64,000 nt of DNA. It comes from UBA6663 sp044226485 (lineage in GTDB: Bacteria > Chloroflexota > Anaerolineae > Anaerolineales > UBA6663). Shown here in pieces: positions 8,573 to 16,698 of the stretch; the stretch's first letter is position 1, and each line of letters begins with the position of its first letter. The position numbers were made by a program, and so were the translations under genes. Below the pieces are notes generated by a model. The model was not told the DNA's origin. It ran no database searches and worked only from the letters and a program-made list of their open reading frames with translations. Location: positions 1 to 64,000 of the forward strand of contig JBGAGY010000012.1 of the NCBI GenBank assembly GCA_044226485.1, read 5' to 3'.

Positions 8573-9553
8573 TCAGCCGCCGATTTCGCTCATGACGCGG
8601 TTGAGCGGGATGACGTCGCCGGCCAGGTCGTGCCCCCAGGGCTTGTTCCAGGTCGCGTGCAAAATCAGGGCTTTGAGTTCGGTCGTCGAGGCCCCCGCGC
8701 GCAGCGGCGTGAGCAGATCGACTTCGTATTCGCGAAGCAAACACATCCTCAACTTGCCGTCGGCGGTCAGGCGCGCGCGTGTGCACGACGCACAGAAGGG
8801 TTGGCTGACCGAATTGATGAAGCCGATCTCGCCCTTGGCCCCGGCCAGCTTGAACAGCCGCGCCTCGCCGTCGAGCTTGCCCTCGTCGACGGGCTCCATC
8901 GTGCCGAGTTTGGCCTCGATGCGGCTCTGCATTTCGGCGAAGCTGACCAACTGCCCTTGCTGGAAGCCGGCGACCTCGCCGAAGGGCATCATCTCGATGA
9001 AGCGCACCTGCCAGTCACGTTCGAGGGTCACCGCCGCCAGGTCGGCCACGTCGTCTTCGTTGTAGCCGCGCACGACCACGGCGTTGATCTTGACCGGAGT
9101 CAGCCCGGCGCGCTCAGCGGCCTCGAGGCCGGCCCAGACCTCGCCCAACGATCCCCAGCGCGTGATGCGCTTGAAGCGCTCTTCGTTCAACGTGTCGATG
9201 CTGACGTTGACGCGCTGCAGGCCGGCTTCCTTGAGCGGCGCGGCAAGTTTCTCGAGAAGCACGCCGTTGGTCGTCATCGACAGCGAACGCACGCCTGGCG
9301 TGCTCGCGATGCCGCGCACCACTTCGACGATGTTGGCGCGCACCGTCGGCTCACCGCCCGTCAGCCGATATTTGTTGAAGCCCAGCTCGGTGAACAACGG
9401 CATGAGCGCGAACAGTTCGTCGTCCTGCATCAACTCAGCGCGCGGCCGGAAGGTCATGTCCTCCGGCATGCAGTACACGCAGCGCAGATTGCAGCGATCC
9501 GTCAGACTGATGCGCAGATAGTGGATCTCGCGGCCGAAGCGGTCGATGGCCAT
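8573..9553 (-). CDS. moaA: GTP 3',8-cyclase MoaA (molybdenum cofactor synthesis)
   Basis: A 326-residue radical-SAM enzyme for the first step of molybdopterin synthesis, converting GTP to 3',8-cyclo-7,8-dihydro-GTP. The SAM cluster motif CNLRCVYC is at residues 20-27 and LTGGEPTVR follows. The second C-terminal cluster is given by FCASCTRARL and MCLL. The C-terminus ends in Gly-Gly as required in MoaA. No other moa or moe gene is in this window. The ATG lies nine bases after a TAGAAT box, suggesting a near-leaderless message. Confidence 0.96.
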   Translation of the reverse strand: MAIDRFGREIHYLRISLTDRCNLRCVYCMPEDMTFRPRAELMQDDELFALMPLFTELGFNKYRLTGGEPTVRANIVEVVRGIASTPGVRSLSMTTNGVLLEKLAAPLKEAGLQRVNVSIDTLNEERFKRITRWGSLGEVWAGLEAAERAGLTPVKINAVVVRGYNEDDVADLAAVTLERDWQVRFIEMMPFGEVAGFQQGQLVSFAEMQSRIEAKLGTMEPVDEGKLDGEARLFKLAGAKGEIGFINSVSQPFCASCTRARLTADGKLRMCLLREYEVDLLTPLRAGASTTELKALILHATWNKPWGHDLAGDVIPLNRVMSEIGG

Positions 9554-9562
9554 AGTCTGGGG

Positions 9563-9568
9563 ATTCTA
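9563..9568 (-). promoter_or_regulatory. -10 box of moaA, leaderless-type
   Basis: TAGAAT on the minus strand is followed nine bases later by the moaA ATG. No Shine-Dalgarno sequence is present between them. Confidence 0.5.
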
Positions 9569-9600
9569 TCAAGCGGATGTGGCTTAATCAATGGTCGGGT

Positions 9601-9666
9601 GACGAAAGTTGAGGACGAAAGATAAGGGAGGCTTGTGGAATAGCCATTCCACAAGCCACTTTCGTC
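9601..9666. repeat. Asymmetric GACGAA-family hairpin
   Basis: A core palindrome GGCTTGTGGAAT/ATTCCACAAGCC is flanked by GACGAAAGT on the left and ACTTTCGTC on the right. The left arm carries about 20 extra bases (including a second GACGAA-like word) missing from the right arm, as if one side had been partly deleted. It separates moaA upstream of the element from the secreted protein gene ending at 9672. Confidence 0.75.
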
Positions 9667-9671
9667 AAAAC

Positions 9672-10472
9672 TCAATGATTCTGCACGAAATCGATGCGCA
9701 ATTGATTGCGTTTGCAGTCGTCGAAGGTCGGAACGTAATAGCTGGCCGAAAGGGCCTGGTTGGAGCCGTCGAGCAGGGTCAGGATGTAGTGCTCGGCGGT
9801 GTCAGCCGGGGCGTTCGCAAGCGTGATCTCGTAGCCGCCTGAGCCGAGCCGGTTGGGACCGGTCGGGACGGGCAGGTCGATGCCATTGCCCTCGATCAGC
9901 ACGAACAGGCCGTTGATCCCGTGACCATCCTTGTCGAGGACGCGGCCGATCACGCCCATCCACTTGCAGCCGTTCTGGTTCGAGCTGTTCGCGGTGTACA
10001 CGGGCGCTTCGGGCGGCAGGGTGAAGGGCATCGCGGCCAGGGTCGCCGTCGGTGTCGGGCAGCGGGCGCCCGTGCAGGGGGTCGGCGTCGGGCCATCGGT
10101 GGGAACCGCCGTCGCCGTCACCGTCGCGGTCTCGGTGGCCGTCGATGTCTGGCTGGGGGTCGGCGTGAAGGGCGTTGTCGGCGTGGCCGTGCGCGTCGAG
10201 GTGGCCGTGCTAGGGATCAGGGTCGGCTCGGGCGTCCAGGTCGGAGGGAAGCGCGGCGTCGCTGTGTCGGCGGCCGCGATCGAGATCACGGGTGTCGGGT
10301 AGTCGACGCTGGCCGCCTGCATCGGCCGCCAGTCGGCCAGCGGATTGAGATTCGGCGCAACAAAAAGTGCGCCGTAGAGCAGAGCCGTCACGACGCTGGC
10401 GATCCACAAAAGGGTCGCCAGGGCGTCAAACATCCGATCCAGGAACCGTCGAAAAGGGACACCGATACGCAT
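9672..10472 (-). CDS. Membrane-anchored secreted protein with TP-rich linker and C-terminal beta domain
   Basis: A 266-residue protein. One transmembrane helix (about residues 15-40) anchors it, followed by about 90 residues dominated by Thr, Pro, Ser and Ala, then a compact domain of about 110 residues starting near SNQNGCKWMGVIGRVLDKDG. The G-V-I-G-R-V-L-D-K-D-G pattern and later GGYEITLANAP resemble a carboxypeptidase-regulatory/SdrD-like Ig fold, but I do not assign a family. ATG 10472 is preferred; an in-frame GTG two codons upstream is possible. It lies 37 nt downstream of the foldase gene and is probably in the same operon. Confidence 0.75.
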   Translation of the reverse strand: MRIGVPFRRFLDRMFDALATLLWIASVVTALLYGALFVAPNLNPLADWRPMQAASVDYPTPVISIAAADTATPRFPPTWTPEPTLIPSTATSTRTATPTTPFTPTPSQTSTATETATVTATAVPTDGPTPTPCTGARCPTPTATLAAMPFTLPPEAPVYTANSSNQNGCKWMGVIGRVLDKDGHGINGLFVLIEGNGIDLPVPTGPNRLGSGGYEITLANAPADTAEHYILTLLDGSNQALSASYYVPTFDDCKRNQLRIDFVQNH

Positions 10473-10509
10473 GACCACACCCGGCGCCGGGCGGCGCGGG
10501 TGCGTTCGC

Positions 10510-11469
10510 CTACGGCGTCACAAACGTCTCGATTTGAGCCTTCGCCAACTGATCAGCCAGCCAGGTTCGGACGGCGGAGTCGCGCACCGCGCGCAACTGG
10601 TCATCATCGAGGGCTCGCTGCGGATCGCGCTCTTCGACGCGCACGATGGCGAAGCCGAGAGGCGTCGCCACGACGTCGCTGACGCCGCCCGGCTCGAGCG
10701 CGAAGGCCGCGGCCTCGATCTCGGGCATGGTCAACGTGCCACGCGCAAACCAACCGAGATCGCCCCCGGCGACGCGACTGCTCGCGTCGAGCGAACGCTC
10801 GAGAGCCAATGATGCAAAATCCGCGCCACCCTGGATCTGGGCCAGCAGGTCGCGCGCCTCCGCCTCGGTGCCGACCAGGATCAAGAGCGCGCGCACCTGT
10901 TCGACCGTCGTGGCGACGGTGCTGCCGATGCTCTCCGTCATCTTTTTCCGAAGCAGGTCGCGGCGCATCGCGTCACGATAGGTATCGGCCGTGTAGCCGG
11001 TTGCCGCAAGGTACTGAGTGAAAGCTTCGGCGCCGCCGAGAGCGCTCTCGGCTTTCGCGATGGCCGCGTCGACCGCGGTGTCGTCAACAACGAGCCCGGC
11101 GGTGGTCGCCGCCTGCTCGGTCACGGCCGACTCGATCAGGCCCTGCAACGCCGCCTTGGGGCAGGCCTCCGGATCGTGTCCGGCCTGTTGAAACCCGATC
11201 TCGCAGCGCCTGACCTCGGCGTCGTAGTCGCTGAGCAGGATGTCCTGCCCGTTGACACGCGCGGCCAACGGCACCGGCGTTGCCGTCGGCGGCACCGGCG
11301 TGATTGTGGCGACGGGCGTGAACGTGGCCGGTGGCGGGGCGGTCGGGCCGGGCGTGAACTGCTGGCAGCCGGCAAGGAGAAGAGCGAGGAGCGAGCAGCG
11401 AAGAGCGAGGAGCGGGGAGCGGCTTCGCCCCTTGCCCCTCGCTCCTCGCCCTTCGAGCGATTGGACCAT
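10510..11469 (-). CDS. Peptidyl-prolyl isomerase lipoprotein (PrsA/SurA-like, parvulin)
   Basis: A 319-residue extracytoplasmic foldase. The layout is signal peptide with lipobox LLAGC (Cys35), a Thr-Pro linker (about 38-68), a SurA_N-type helical chaperone region starting at ARVNGQDILLSDYDAEV, and a parvulin PpiC domain at about 190-290 with GGADFASLALERSLD, GGDLGWFARG and the hallmark FALEPGGVSDVV. It should help secreted proteins fold outside the membrane. The ATG overlaps the rnj stop by one base (TGATG), implying translational coupling. The signal peptide is encoded inside a GGAGCGA-type repeat. Confidence 0.88.
   Translation of the reverse strand: MVQSLEGRGARGKGRSRSPLLALRCSLLALLLAGCQQFTPGPTAPPPATFTPVATITPVPPTATPVPLAARVNGQDILLSDYDAEVRRCEIGFQQAGHDPEACPKAALQGLIESAVTEQAATTAGLVVDDTAVDAAIAKAESALGGAEAFTQYLAATGYTADTYRDAMRRDLLRKKMTESIGSTVATTVEQVRALLILVGTEAEARDLLAQIQGGADFASLALERSLDASSRVAGGDLGWFARGTLTMPEIEAAAFALEPGGVSDVVATPLGFAIVRVEERDPQRALDDDQLRAVRDSAVRTWLADQLAKAQIETFVTP
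11374..11460. repeat. GGAGCGA-family hairpin inside the foldase gene
   Basis: The left arm consists of repeated GAGCGAGGAGCGA-like words and the right arm of GCCCCTCGCTCCTCGCCC. The element lies wholly within the coding sequence and encodes residues 4-32 of the parvulin lipoprotein, including the Leu/Ala-rich signal core. The same word family recurs at 44625-44726 and 47555-47639. Confidence 0.8.
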
Positions 11470-13106
11470 CAACTCACCACCGTAAAGATCATCGGACGAC
11501 GCTTGGTCTCGGCGTAGAAGTAATCGGCAAGGGCAGAGCTGACGCGTTCCTTGACGACCTCGGGCTCCGCGCCGGAGAGCTTCTGGACGGTGGCCTGCAC
11601 CTGGGCGCGCGCGCCGCCGAGCATCTCCTCGGCGTCGCGGACGAAGACGAAGCCCTTCGTCGTGAGCTCGGGCGCGGACGGCGTGAGGCCGCCGTTGAGC
11701 TTGAGATTGACGACGACCACGCCGTTCTCGGCCAGCGCCTCGCGTTCGCGCATGACGCTCGGGCCAATATCGCCGACGCCGCTGCCGTCGACGAAGACGT
11801 AGCCGCCCGGGATACGGTCGCCGACGTGCATCTCGCCGTCTTTGAAGTCGATGACCGTGCCGTTTTCGACCACGGCGATCGACTCGTTGGCGATGCCCAC
11901 CTCGCGCGCGATCGCGGCGTGCTGGTGCAGGTGGCGCAGCTCGCCGTGCACGGGGATGAAGTGCTTGGGCTTCACAAGGTGGATGAGCAACTTCTGCTCT
12001 TCCTGGCTGGCGTGCCCTGAGACGTGCACGGGCGCGATCGGGTCGTAGATCACGCGCGCCCCGCGCTGCAGCAACTTGTTGATCGTGCGGTGCACCATCT
12101 CCTCGTTGCCCGGGATCGGGTGCGACGAGAAGACGACGGTGTCAAGTTCGTGCAGATCGAATTGACGGTTACGGCCCTCGGCCAGGCGGTTGACGATCGA
12201 ACTCGGCTCGCCCTGCGTGCCGGTAGTCATGATCACCACCTGCTTGGGCTTCATGCGCAGGGCCTCGTCGATCGGCACGATCAGGCCGTCGGGGACGTCG
12301 AGGTAGTTCAGTTTCTGGGCGATGCGCGTGTTCTCGATCATCGACGTGCCGACCAGCGCCAGCTTGCGTCCGTAGCGCTCGGCGGCATTGGCGGCCTGCT
12401 GAATGCGCGCGATCAGCGACGCGAAGGTGGCGATGATGACGCGGCCAGGCGCCTCGCGCAACACCATGTCGAAGGCCGGGTCGATCACGGCTTCGGAGGG
12501 CGTCCAGCCGGCTTTGTCGGCGTTGGTCGAGTCGGAGAGCAGGGCGAGCACGCCACGGCCGGCGAACTCGGCCAGTTTGCTGTAATCGGTCGGCCAGCCG
12601 TCGACGGGTGTGTGGTCGAACTTGAAGTCGCCCGAGTGCACGATCAGGCCGGCGGGTGTCGTGATGCCCAGGCCGACGCCGTCAGGGATCGAGTGGCAGA
12701 CGTGGAAGAACTCGATGCCGAACGGGCCGAGGTTGATCTTGTCGCCGGCGTGGATGGTGTTGAGCGTGACGGCCTCGTGCATCTTGGCATCGCGCAGCTT
12801 GACCTCGACCAGGCCGCGCGTCAGCGGCGTCGCGTACAGCGGGGCGTCGAAGGCGTTGGCGATGTGCTTGATCGCGCCGGTGTGGTCTTCATGTCCGTGA
12901 GTGATGATCAGCCCGCGGACGAGGTCCTTCTTGTCGAGCAGAGATCGATAGTCGGGGATGATGTAGTCGATCCCGAGCATGTCGTTCTCGGGGAACATGA
13001 GCCCGGCATCGACGATCAGGGCGTCATGCCCGTACTCGATGTAGAGCATGTTCTTGCCGATTTCGCCGAGGCCGCCGACCGGTATCAGGCGGAGCGTTTG
13101 GGACAT
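11469..13106 (-). CDS. rnj: Ribonuclease J
   Basis: A 545-residue RNase J, the metallo-beta-lactamase/beta-CASP exo- and endoribonuclease that drives mRNA decay and 5' processing in bacteria lacking a classical RNase E degradosome. The catalytic motif HGHEDHTGA lies near residue 70, with further MBL motifs HSGDFKFDHTPV and LLSDSTN. The beta-CASP signature VHVSGHASQEE is near residue 365. The C-terminal domain (about 450-545) is present. A GAGGG ribosome site precedes the ATG. It is the first gene of a set with the foldase and the secreted protein. Confidence 0.95.
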   Translation of the reverse strand: MSQTLRLIPVGGLGEIGKNMLYIEYGHDALIVDAGLMFPENDMLGIDYIIPDYRSLLDKKDLVRGLIITHGHEDHTGAIKHIANAFDAPLYATPLTRGLVEVKLRDAKMHEAVTLNTIHAGDKINLGPFGIEFFHVCHSIPDGVGLGITTPAGLIVHSGDFKFDHTPVDGWPTDYSKLAEFAGRGVLALLSDSTNADKAGWTPSEAVIDPAFDMVLREAPGRVIIATFASLIARIQQAANAAERYGRKLALVGTSMIENTRIAQKLNYLDVPDGLIVPIDEALRMKPKQVVIMTTGTQGEPSSIVNRLAEGRNRQFDLHELDTVVFSSHPIPGNEEMVHRTINKLLQRGARVIYDPIAPVHVSGHASQEEQKLLIHLVKPKHFIPVHGELRHLHQHAAIAREVGIANESIAVVENGTVIDFKDGEMHVGDRIPGGYVFVDGSGVGDIGPSVMREREALAENGVVVVNLKLNGGLTPSAPELTTKGFVFVRDAEEMLGGARAQVQATVQKLSGAEPEVVKERVSSALADYFYAETKRRPMIFTVVS

Positions 13107-13674
13107 GGATCTACCCTCGCATGCGAACAGCGGCGCGAGGCCGCGGAAGGTTGGCGCGTCACAGTGGGCGCCTCGACGGCGCCGAGTCAGCAGGCCACAT
13201 CACAGACGTTGAGGGGCCGATGCCTTTAGGGGCGCGAGTGTGCGTGCGATCATGACGGGGAAGAACGATCAGCGCACGCGCGAGCGCTCCCGAACCAACA
13301 GGATGGGCACAATGTCTTTATTGAATCACGAATTATACCCGGCGTGTCTCGACGCGATGCCTATGAGAGGCCGCCGCATGCGAAGGTGAATAAGGCATTG
13401 CGCAATGGTGCCGCCGATGATGCCGACCCAGGGCGCAGGCTTCTGTATTGTTCGCAAAGCACGTCAGGCAACTCCATCTGCGCCATCAATGAGGCATATC
13501 GGCGAGGAGGAAGGTCGTGTCACAGCGCTTGCGGTCGGCAAGGGGAAGGCCGGACGAAGCGCGAACGATCATCGCGGGCTGACATCGACGAGCCGGGAGA
13601 CGAACGACAGAAGAATCAAGGACACCCGTCCGGGAACATTTGTGCTATTCTCGGCCAAGCGAAAGGGGATTCTC
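13107..13674. other. 568-bp intergenic region, no gene called
   Basis: The space lies between the divergent rnj and DinB genes. A TATAAT on the minus strand (13337-13332) could be the -10 of rnj, which would give it a leader of roughly 220 nt containing partial inverted repeats around 13238-13288. I see no -35 match. Frames on the plus strand through here have no ribosome site and an amino-acid composition typical of noncoding GC-rich DNA. Confidence 0.5.
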
Positions 13675-14190
13675 ATGACCCATCCACTGGTCGATCAACT
13701 GCGATTTGCGCGAAGCGAATTCCTGCGCGGCCTTGAAGGCGTCACCGACGAAGAGGCTCAGCGCCGGTTCATGCCGATGAACAGCATCGGCTGGAACATC
13801 GGGCACCTGGCCTGGCAGGAGCAGCGTTATTGGATCTGGCGCGCTCAGAGCCGCATCCTGCGGCCCGACATCCAGGAAGCCTTCGCTTATGGCGCTCCCG
13901 CCAGCACGCCGACCCTGACCGAAGCACTGGCCGCCTGGCGCGAGATCACGACGGCCGCCGACCCCTGGCTCGATGACCTGACGACCGAGTCGTTGAGCAC
14001 CGGCGTGCCGGTCAAACGCATCACCGGCCAGGCTGCCATGATCACCTATGGATCGTTGTTGCTGCGCACGATCTATCACTACTGGTATCACAACGGCGAG
14101 AATCAGGCGATCCGGCAGATGCTCGGCCACAAGGGCCTTCCCGACTTCGTCGGCAACATTGACGACGAAGCGCCGTACCGACCCGAGTAG
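13675..14190 (+). CDS. DinB family protein
   Basis: A 171-residue four-helix DinB/YfiT-like protein. Candidate metal-binding histidines lie in NIGHLAWQEQRYW (first helix pair) and YHNGENQAIRQMLG (C-terminal helix), the usual positions for the DinB divalent metal triad. Family members include metal-dependent thiol transferases as well as uncharacterised stress proteins, so the reaction is unknown. The start is set by GAAAGGGGA eight bases before the ATG. The S66 peptidase gene begins 12 bp downstream, so the two are probably cotranscribed. Confidence 0.85.
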   Translation: MTHPLVDQLRFARSEFLRGLEGVTDEEAQRRFMPMNSIGWNIGHLAWQEQRYWIWRAQSRILRPDIQEAFAYGAPASTPTLTEALAAWREITTAADPWLDDLTTESLSTGVPVKRITGQAAMITYGSLLLRTIYHYWYHNGENQAIRQMLGHKGLPDFVGNIDDEAPYRPE

Positions 14191-14201
14191 AACGAGGCGC
14201 C

Positions 14202-15143
14202 ATGACACAGCGCTTCATCCGGCCCCAGCGACTGCGCCCAGGTGACGTCATCGGCATTGTGGCTCCCTCGACGCCCATCGACGACACGCTCAGGGTACAG
14301 GTCGACCAGGGCGCCGCTTTCTTGCGCGAACTCGGTTTCGCTGTTCGCTTCGCGCCACATGTAGAAACGCGCACTCTTGGCTACGCCGCGTCCGGAGCCG
14401 AGAAGGCCGCGGATCTGCACGCCCTGTTCGTCGACCCCGATGTCAGGGCGATCATGTGCGCCCAGGGCGGGGTGACCGCCAATGCCAGCCTGGGCTATTT
14501 GGATTGGGATCTGATCCGTGAACATCCCAAACCTTTCATCGGCATCAGCGACATCACAGTGCTGTTGAATGCCATCACGATGCGGACCGGGCTCGTCACC
14601 TACCATGGCGACGATCTGATGTGGGGCTTCGGCCGCGGAACGACGGCGTACAACCGATCTGAATTCCTGTCGATCTTCGTCGAGGGGCGTGCCGGGCTCA
14701 TCCCGGCGCATCGTCCGCGCACAACGCTGCGAGGCGGCGTCGCCGAAGGTCGGCTCTGGGGCGGCAATCTCACCTGTCTTCTGAAGCTGGCCGGCACGCC
14801 ATATTGGCCCGACCTCGACGGCGCGATCCTGTTTCTCGAAGACATCGGCCTGACGCCGGATCACTGCGACTGCGAGCTCACTCAGTTGCTCCAGATCGGC
14901 GTCTTCGAGCAGATCAGCGGCGTGCTCATCGGCTACATCGACGGGCAGGACGGCGTTGCGGCGCCTGGGCAAACGCTTGGCGAGATGTTGTCACGTCTGA
15001 CGCCTCATCATCGTTTTCCGATCCTCAAGACCGAGGACTTTGGCCACAACTGCCCGAACACGGTGCTGCCTGTGGGTGCCCTGGCTCGCCTCGATGCCGA
15101 TGAGCGGAAGCTGTCGCTTTTGGAAGCCCCGGTCGGTGAGTAG
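14202..15143 (+). CDS. S66 family LD-carboxypeptidase / MccF-like
   Basis: A 313-residue serine peptidase of family S66, which includes LdcA (muropeptide recycling) and MccF (microcin C7 immunity). The N-terminus PGDVIGIVAPSTP is characteristic, AQGGVTANASLGYLDWD matches the nucleotide or peptide binding loop, and the nucleophile Ser is in FIGISDITVLLN. The later Glu lies in LFLEDIGLTPDHCD and the C-terminal His region in FGHNCPNTVLPVGA. Whether it trims cell-wall tetrapeptides or cleaves another amide cannot be decided from sequence. It follows the DinB gene by 12 bp. Confidence 0.88.
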   Translation: MTQRFIRPQRLRPGDVIGIVAPSTPIDDTLRVQVDQGAAFLRELGFAVRFAPHVETRTLGYAASGAEKAADLHALFVDPDVRAIMCAQGGVTANASLGYLDWDLIREHPKPFIGISDITVLLNAITMRTGLVTYHGDDLMWGFGRGTTAYNRSEFLSIFVEGRAGLIPAHRPRTTLRGGVAEGRLWGGNLTCLLKLAGTPYWPDLDGAILFLEDIGLTPDHCDCELTQLLQIGVFEQISGVLIGYIDGQDGVAAPGQTLGEMLSRLTPHHRFPILKTEDFGHNCPNTVLPVGALARLDADERKLSLLEAPVGE

Positions 15144-15296
15144 GGCGAGCTGTGTTGTTAGCCTCCGATGGCGCAGCATTCGCGGAGGGCCTCAGGCGAT
15201 ATCGACGCGGTCGCTGGCCGACCACCCTGTTCTGGCTCACGTGTGGATTCCGCGTGATCAGCGTCAGAATGCGCGCTTTTATATCGACGCGTGATC

Positions 15297-15325
15297 TTGA
15301 ACGCCGGGCCGGAGCCTGCTATAAT
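15297..15325 (+). promoter_or_regulatory. Sigma-70-type promoter of tRNA-Val
   Basis: TTGAAC (15297-15302), a 17-bp spacer and a perfect TATAAT (15320-15325) lie 12 bp before the tRNA 5' end. This is the best consensus promoter in the window. Confidence 0.85.
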
Positions 15326-15337
15326 CCGCATTCGCTC

Positions 15338-15411
15338 GGGCAATTAGCTCAGTTGGTCAGAGCGCACGGTTCACATCCGTGAGGTCACAGGTTCGAGCCC
15401 TGTATTGCCCA
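15338..15411 (+). tRNA. tRNA-Val (anticodon CAC)
   Basis: GGGCAAT (15338-15344) pairs with ATTGCCC (15404-15410), followed by discriminator A. The D arm has TAGCTCAGTTGGTCAGAGC. The anticodon stem CACGG/CCGTG closes loop TTCACAT, giving anticodon CAC (15372-15374), which reads GUG. The T arm contains GGTTCGAGCC. Length is 74 nt. Confidence 0.96.
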
Positions 15412-15425
15412 CACATCTGCCCCTT

Positions 15426-15466
15426 CGGCCTCTCGAGTCGCCGCGACTTGAGGGGCCGTTTTGTTT
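15426..15466 (+). terminator. Terminator of tRNA-Val
   Basis: A stem of about 15 bp (15426-15440 with 15444-15458, two non-canonical pairs) closes a three-base loop and is followed by TTTTGTTT. It begins 15 nt after the tRNA. Confidence 0.85.
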
Positions 15467-15623
15467 GATGCCCCTGACGCTGCGATGGCCCTGTTCTTGA
15501 ACTGCAGGTGCAGCCCGTTTCTCAGAGGGTTGTTATACTTGGCGCTGCAGCACGTTCGCACCTCAATACTCAGCACGCGTCGGTCCCGGCGCACGGGCCG
15601 ATGCTCGCCAAGGAGAGCCCTCG

Positions 15624-16625
15624 ATGGCGCGCCCTGTCACCCTCTTTACCGGCCAGTGGGCCGATCTACCGTTTGAGATCATCTGCGCGAAGGCCAAGAC
15701 ATTCGGCTACGACGGCCTCGAAATCGCCTGTTGGGGCGATCACTTCGAGGTCGACAAGGCCCTGAGCGACGACGGTTACGCTCGCAATCGCCACGACATC
15801 CTCGCCAAGCATGGCCTCTCCTCCTGGGCCATCTCCAACCATCTCGTTGGGCAGGCCGTGTGCGATCGGATCGATGAACGGCACAAGTCGATCCTGCCTG
15901 AGCGCATCTGGGGCGATGGCAAAGAGGACGGCGTCCGCCGCCGCGCCCAGCAGGAGATCATGGACACGGCCCGCGCTGCCGCGAAGTTCGGCGTCAAGGT
16001 CGTGCCTGGCTTCACCGGCTCGTCGATCTGGTCCTTCCTCTATTCGTTCCCGCCGAACCCGCCGAACCTGGTCGCCGAGGGGTACAAATTCTTCGCCGAG
16101 ATGTGGAACCCCATCCTCGACGTCTTCGACGAAGTCGGCGTGAAGTTCGCGCTCGAGGTGCATCCCACCGAGATCGCGTTCGACGTCGCCTCGGCCGAAG
16201 CGGCCCTGAATGCGCTTGGCCGCCGGCCGGCCTTCGGCTTCAACTACGACCCGAGCCACTTCGTCTACCAGAACGTCGACTATGTTGGCTTCATCCGCAA
16301 GTTCGCGGATCGCATCTATCACGTTCACATGAAGGATGCTTACCTCTCGCCGACGCGGCGCGAGGGCGGCATCTTCGGCGGCCATCTCGACTTCGGCGAT
16401 CCACGCCGGTCGTGGGACTTCCGCACGTTGGGCCGCGGCTCGGTGGACTTCGAGGAGATCATCCGGGCCCTCAACGACATCGGCTACCAGGGCCCGCTAT
16501 CGATCGAATGGGAAGACGGCAAGATGGATCGTGAGCACGGCGCGACGGAGGCCTGTGCTTTCGTGCGCAAGCTCGACTTCCCGCCGTCGGCGATCGCCTT
16601 CGACGCAGCGTTCGAGCGCAAGTGA
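15624..16625 (+). CDS. Sugar phosphate isomerase/epimerase (TIM barrel, AP endonuclease 2 fold)
   Basis: A 333-residue member of the xylose-isomerase-like TIM-barrel family. Metal-ligand regions are visible as ALEVHPTEIAFD (Glu), NYDPSHFVYQ (Asp/His), HVHMKDAYL and the final SIEWEDGKMD (Glu). The N-terminus reads LFTGQWADLPFEIICAKAKTFGYDGLEIAC. Such proteins often act with Gfo/Idh/MocA oxidoreductases in sugar or inositol-type metabolism, and such an oxidoreductase gene lies immediately downstream. AAGGAGAG eight bases before the ATG fixes the start. The substrate is unknown. Confidence 0.88.
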   Translation: MARPVTLFTGQWADLPFEIICAKAKTFGYDGLEIACWGDHFEVDKALSDDGYARNRHDILAKHGLSSWAISNHLVGQAVCDRIDERHKSILPERIWGDGKEDGVRRRAQQEIMDTARAAAKFGVKVVPGFTGSSIWSFLYSFPPNPPNLVAEGYKFFAEMWNPILDVFDEVGVKFALEVHPTEIAFDVASAEAALNALGRRPAFGFNYDPSHFVYQNVDYVGFIRKFADRIYHVHMKDAYLSPTRREGGIFGGHLDFGDPRRSWDFRTLGRGSVDFEEIIRALNDIGYQGPLSIEWEDGKMDREHGATEACAFVRKLDFPPSAIAFDAAFERK

Positions 16626-16628
16626 TCA

Positions 16629-16684
16629 TTGAAGAGGGAGAGAGGGGCCATGGCCCCTCTCCCACCTCTCTCCTCCCTCTTCAA
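16629..16684. repeat. Purine/pyrimidine hairpin between isomerase and oxidoreductase genes
   Basis: The left arm is GAAGAGGGAGAGAGGGGCC and the right arm GGCCCC followed by CT-rich complement, meeting at GGGGCCATGGCCCC. It is a long inverted repeat with a few extra bases on the right. It lies between two cotranscribed genes and may adjust relative mRNA stability. Confidence 0.7.
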
Positions 16685-16698
16685 TGAACGGAGTCTCC

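Noticed and set aside
13344..13736. 130-codon plus-strand frame upstream of the DinB gene
   Set aside because: It overlaps the DinB start out of frame, lacks a ribosome site and has random-looking composition.
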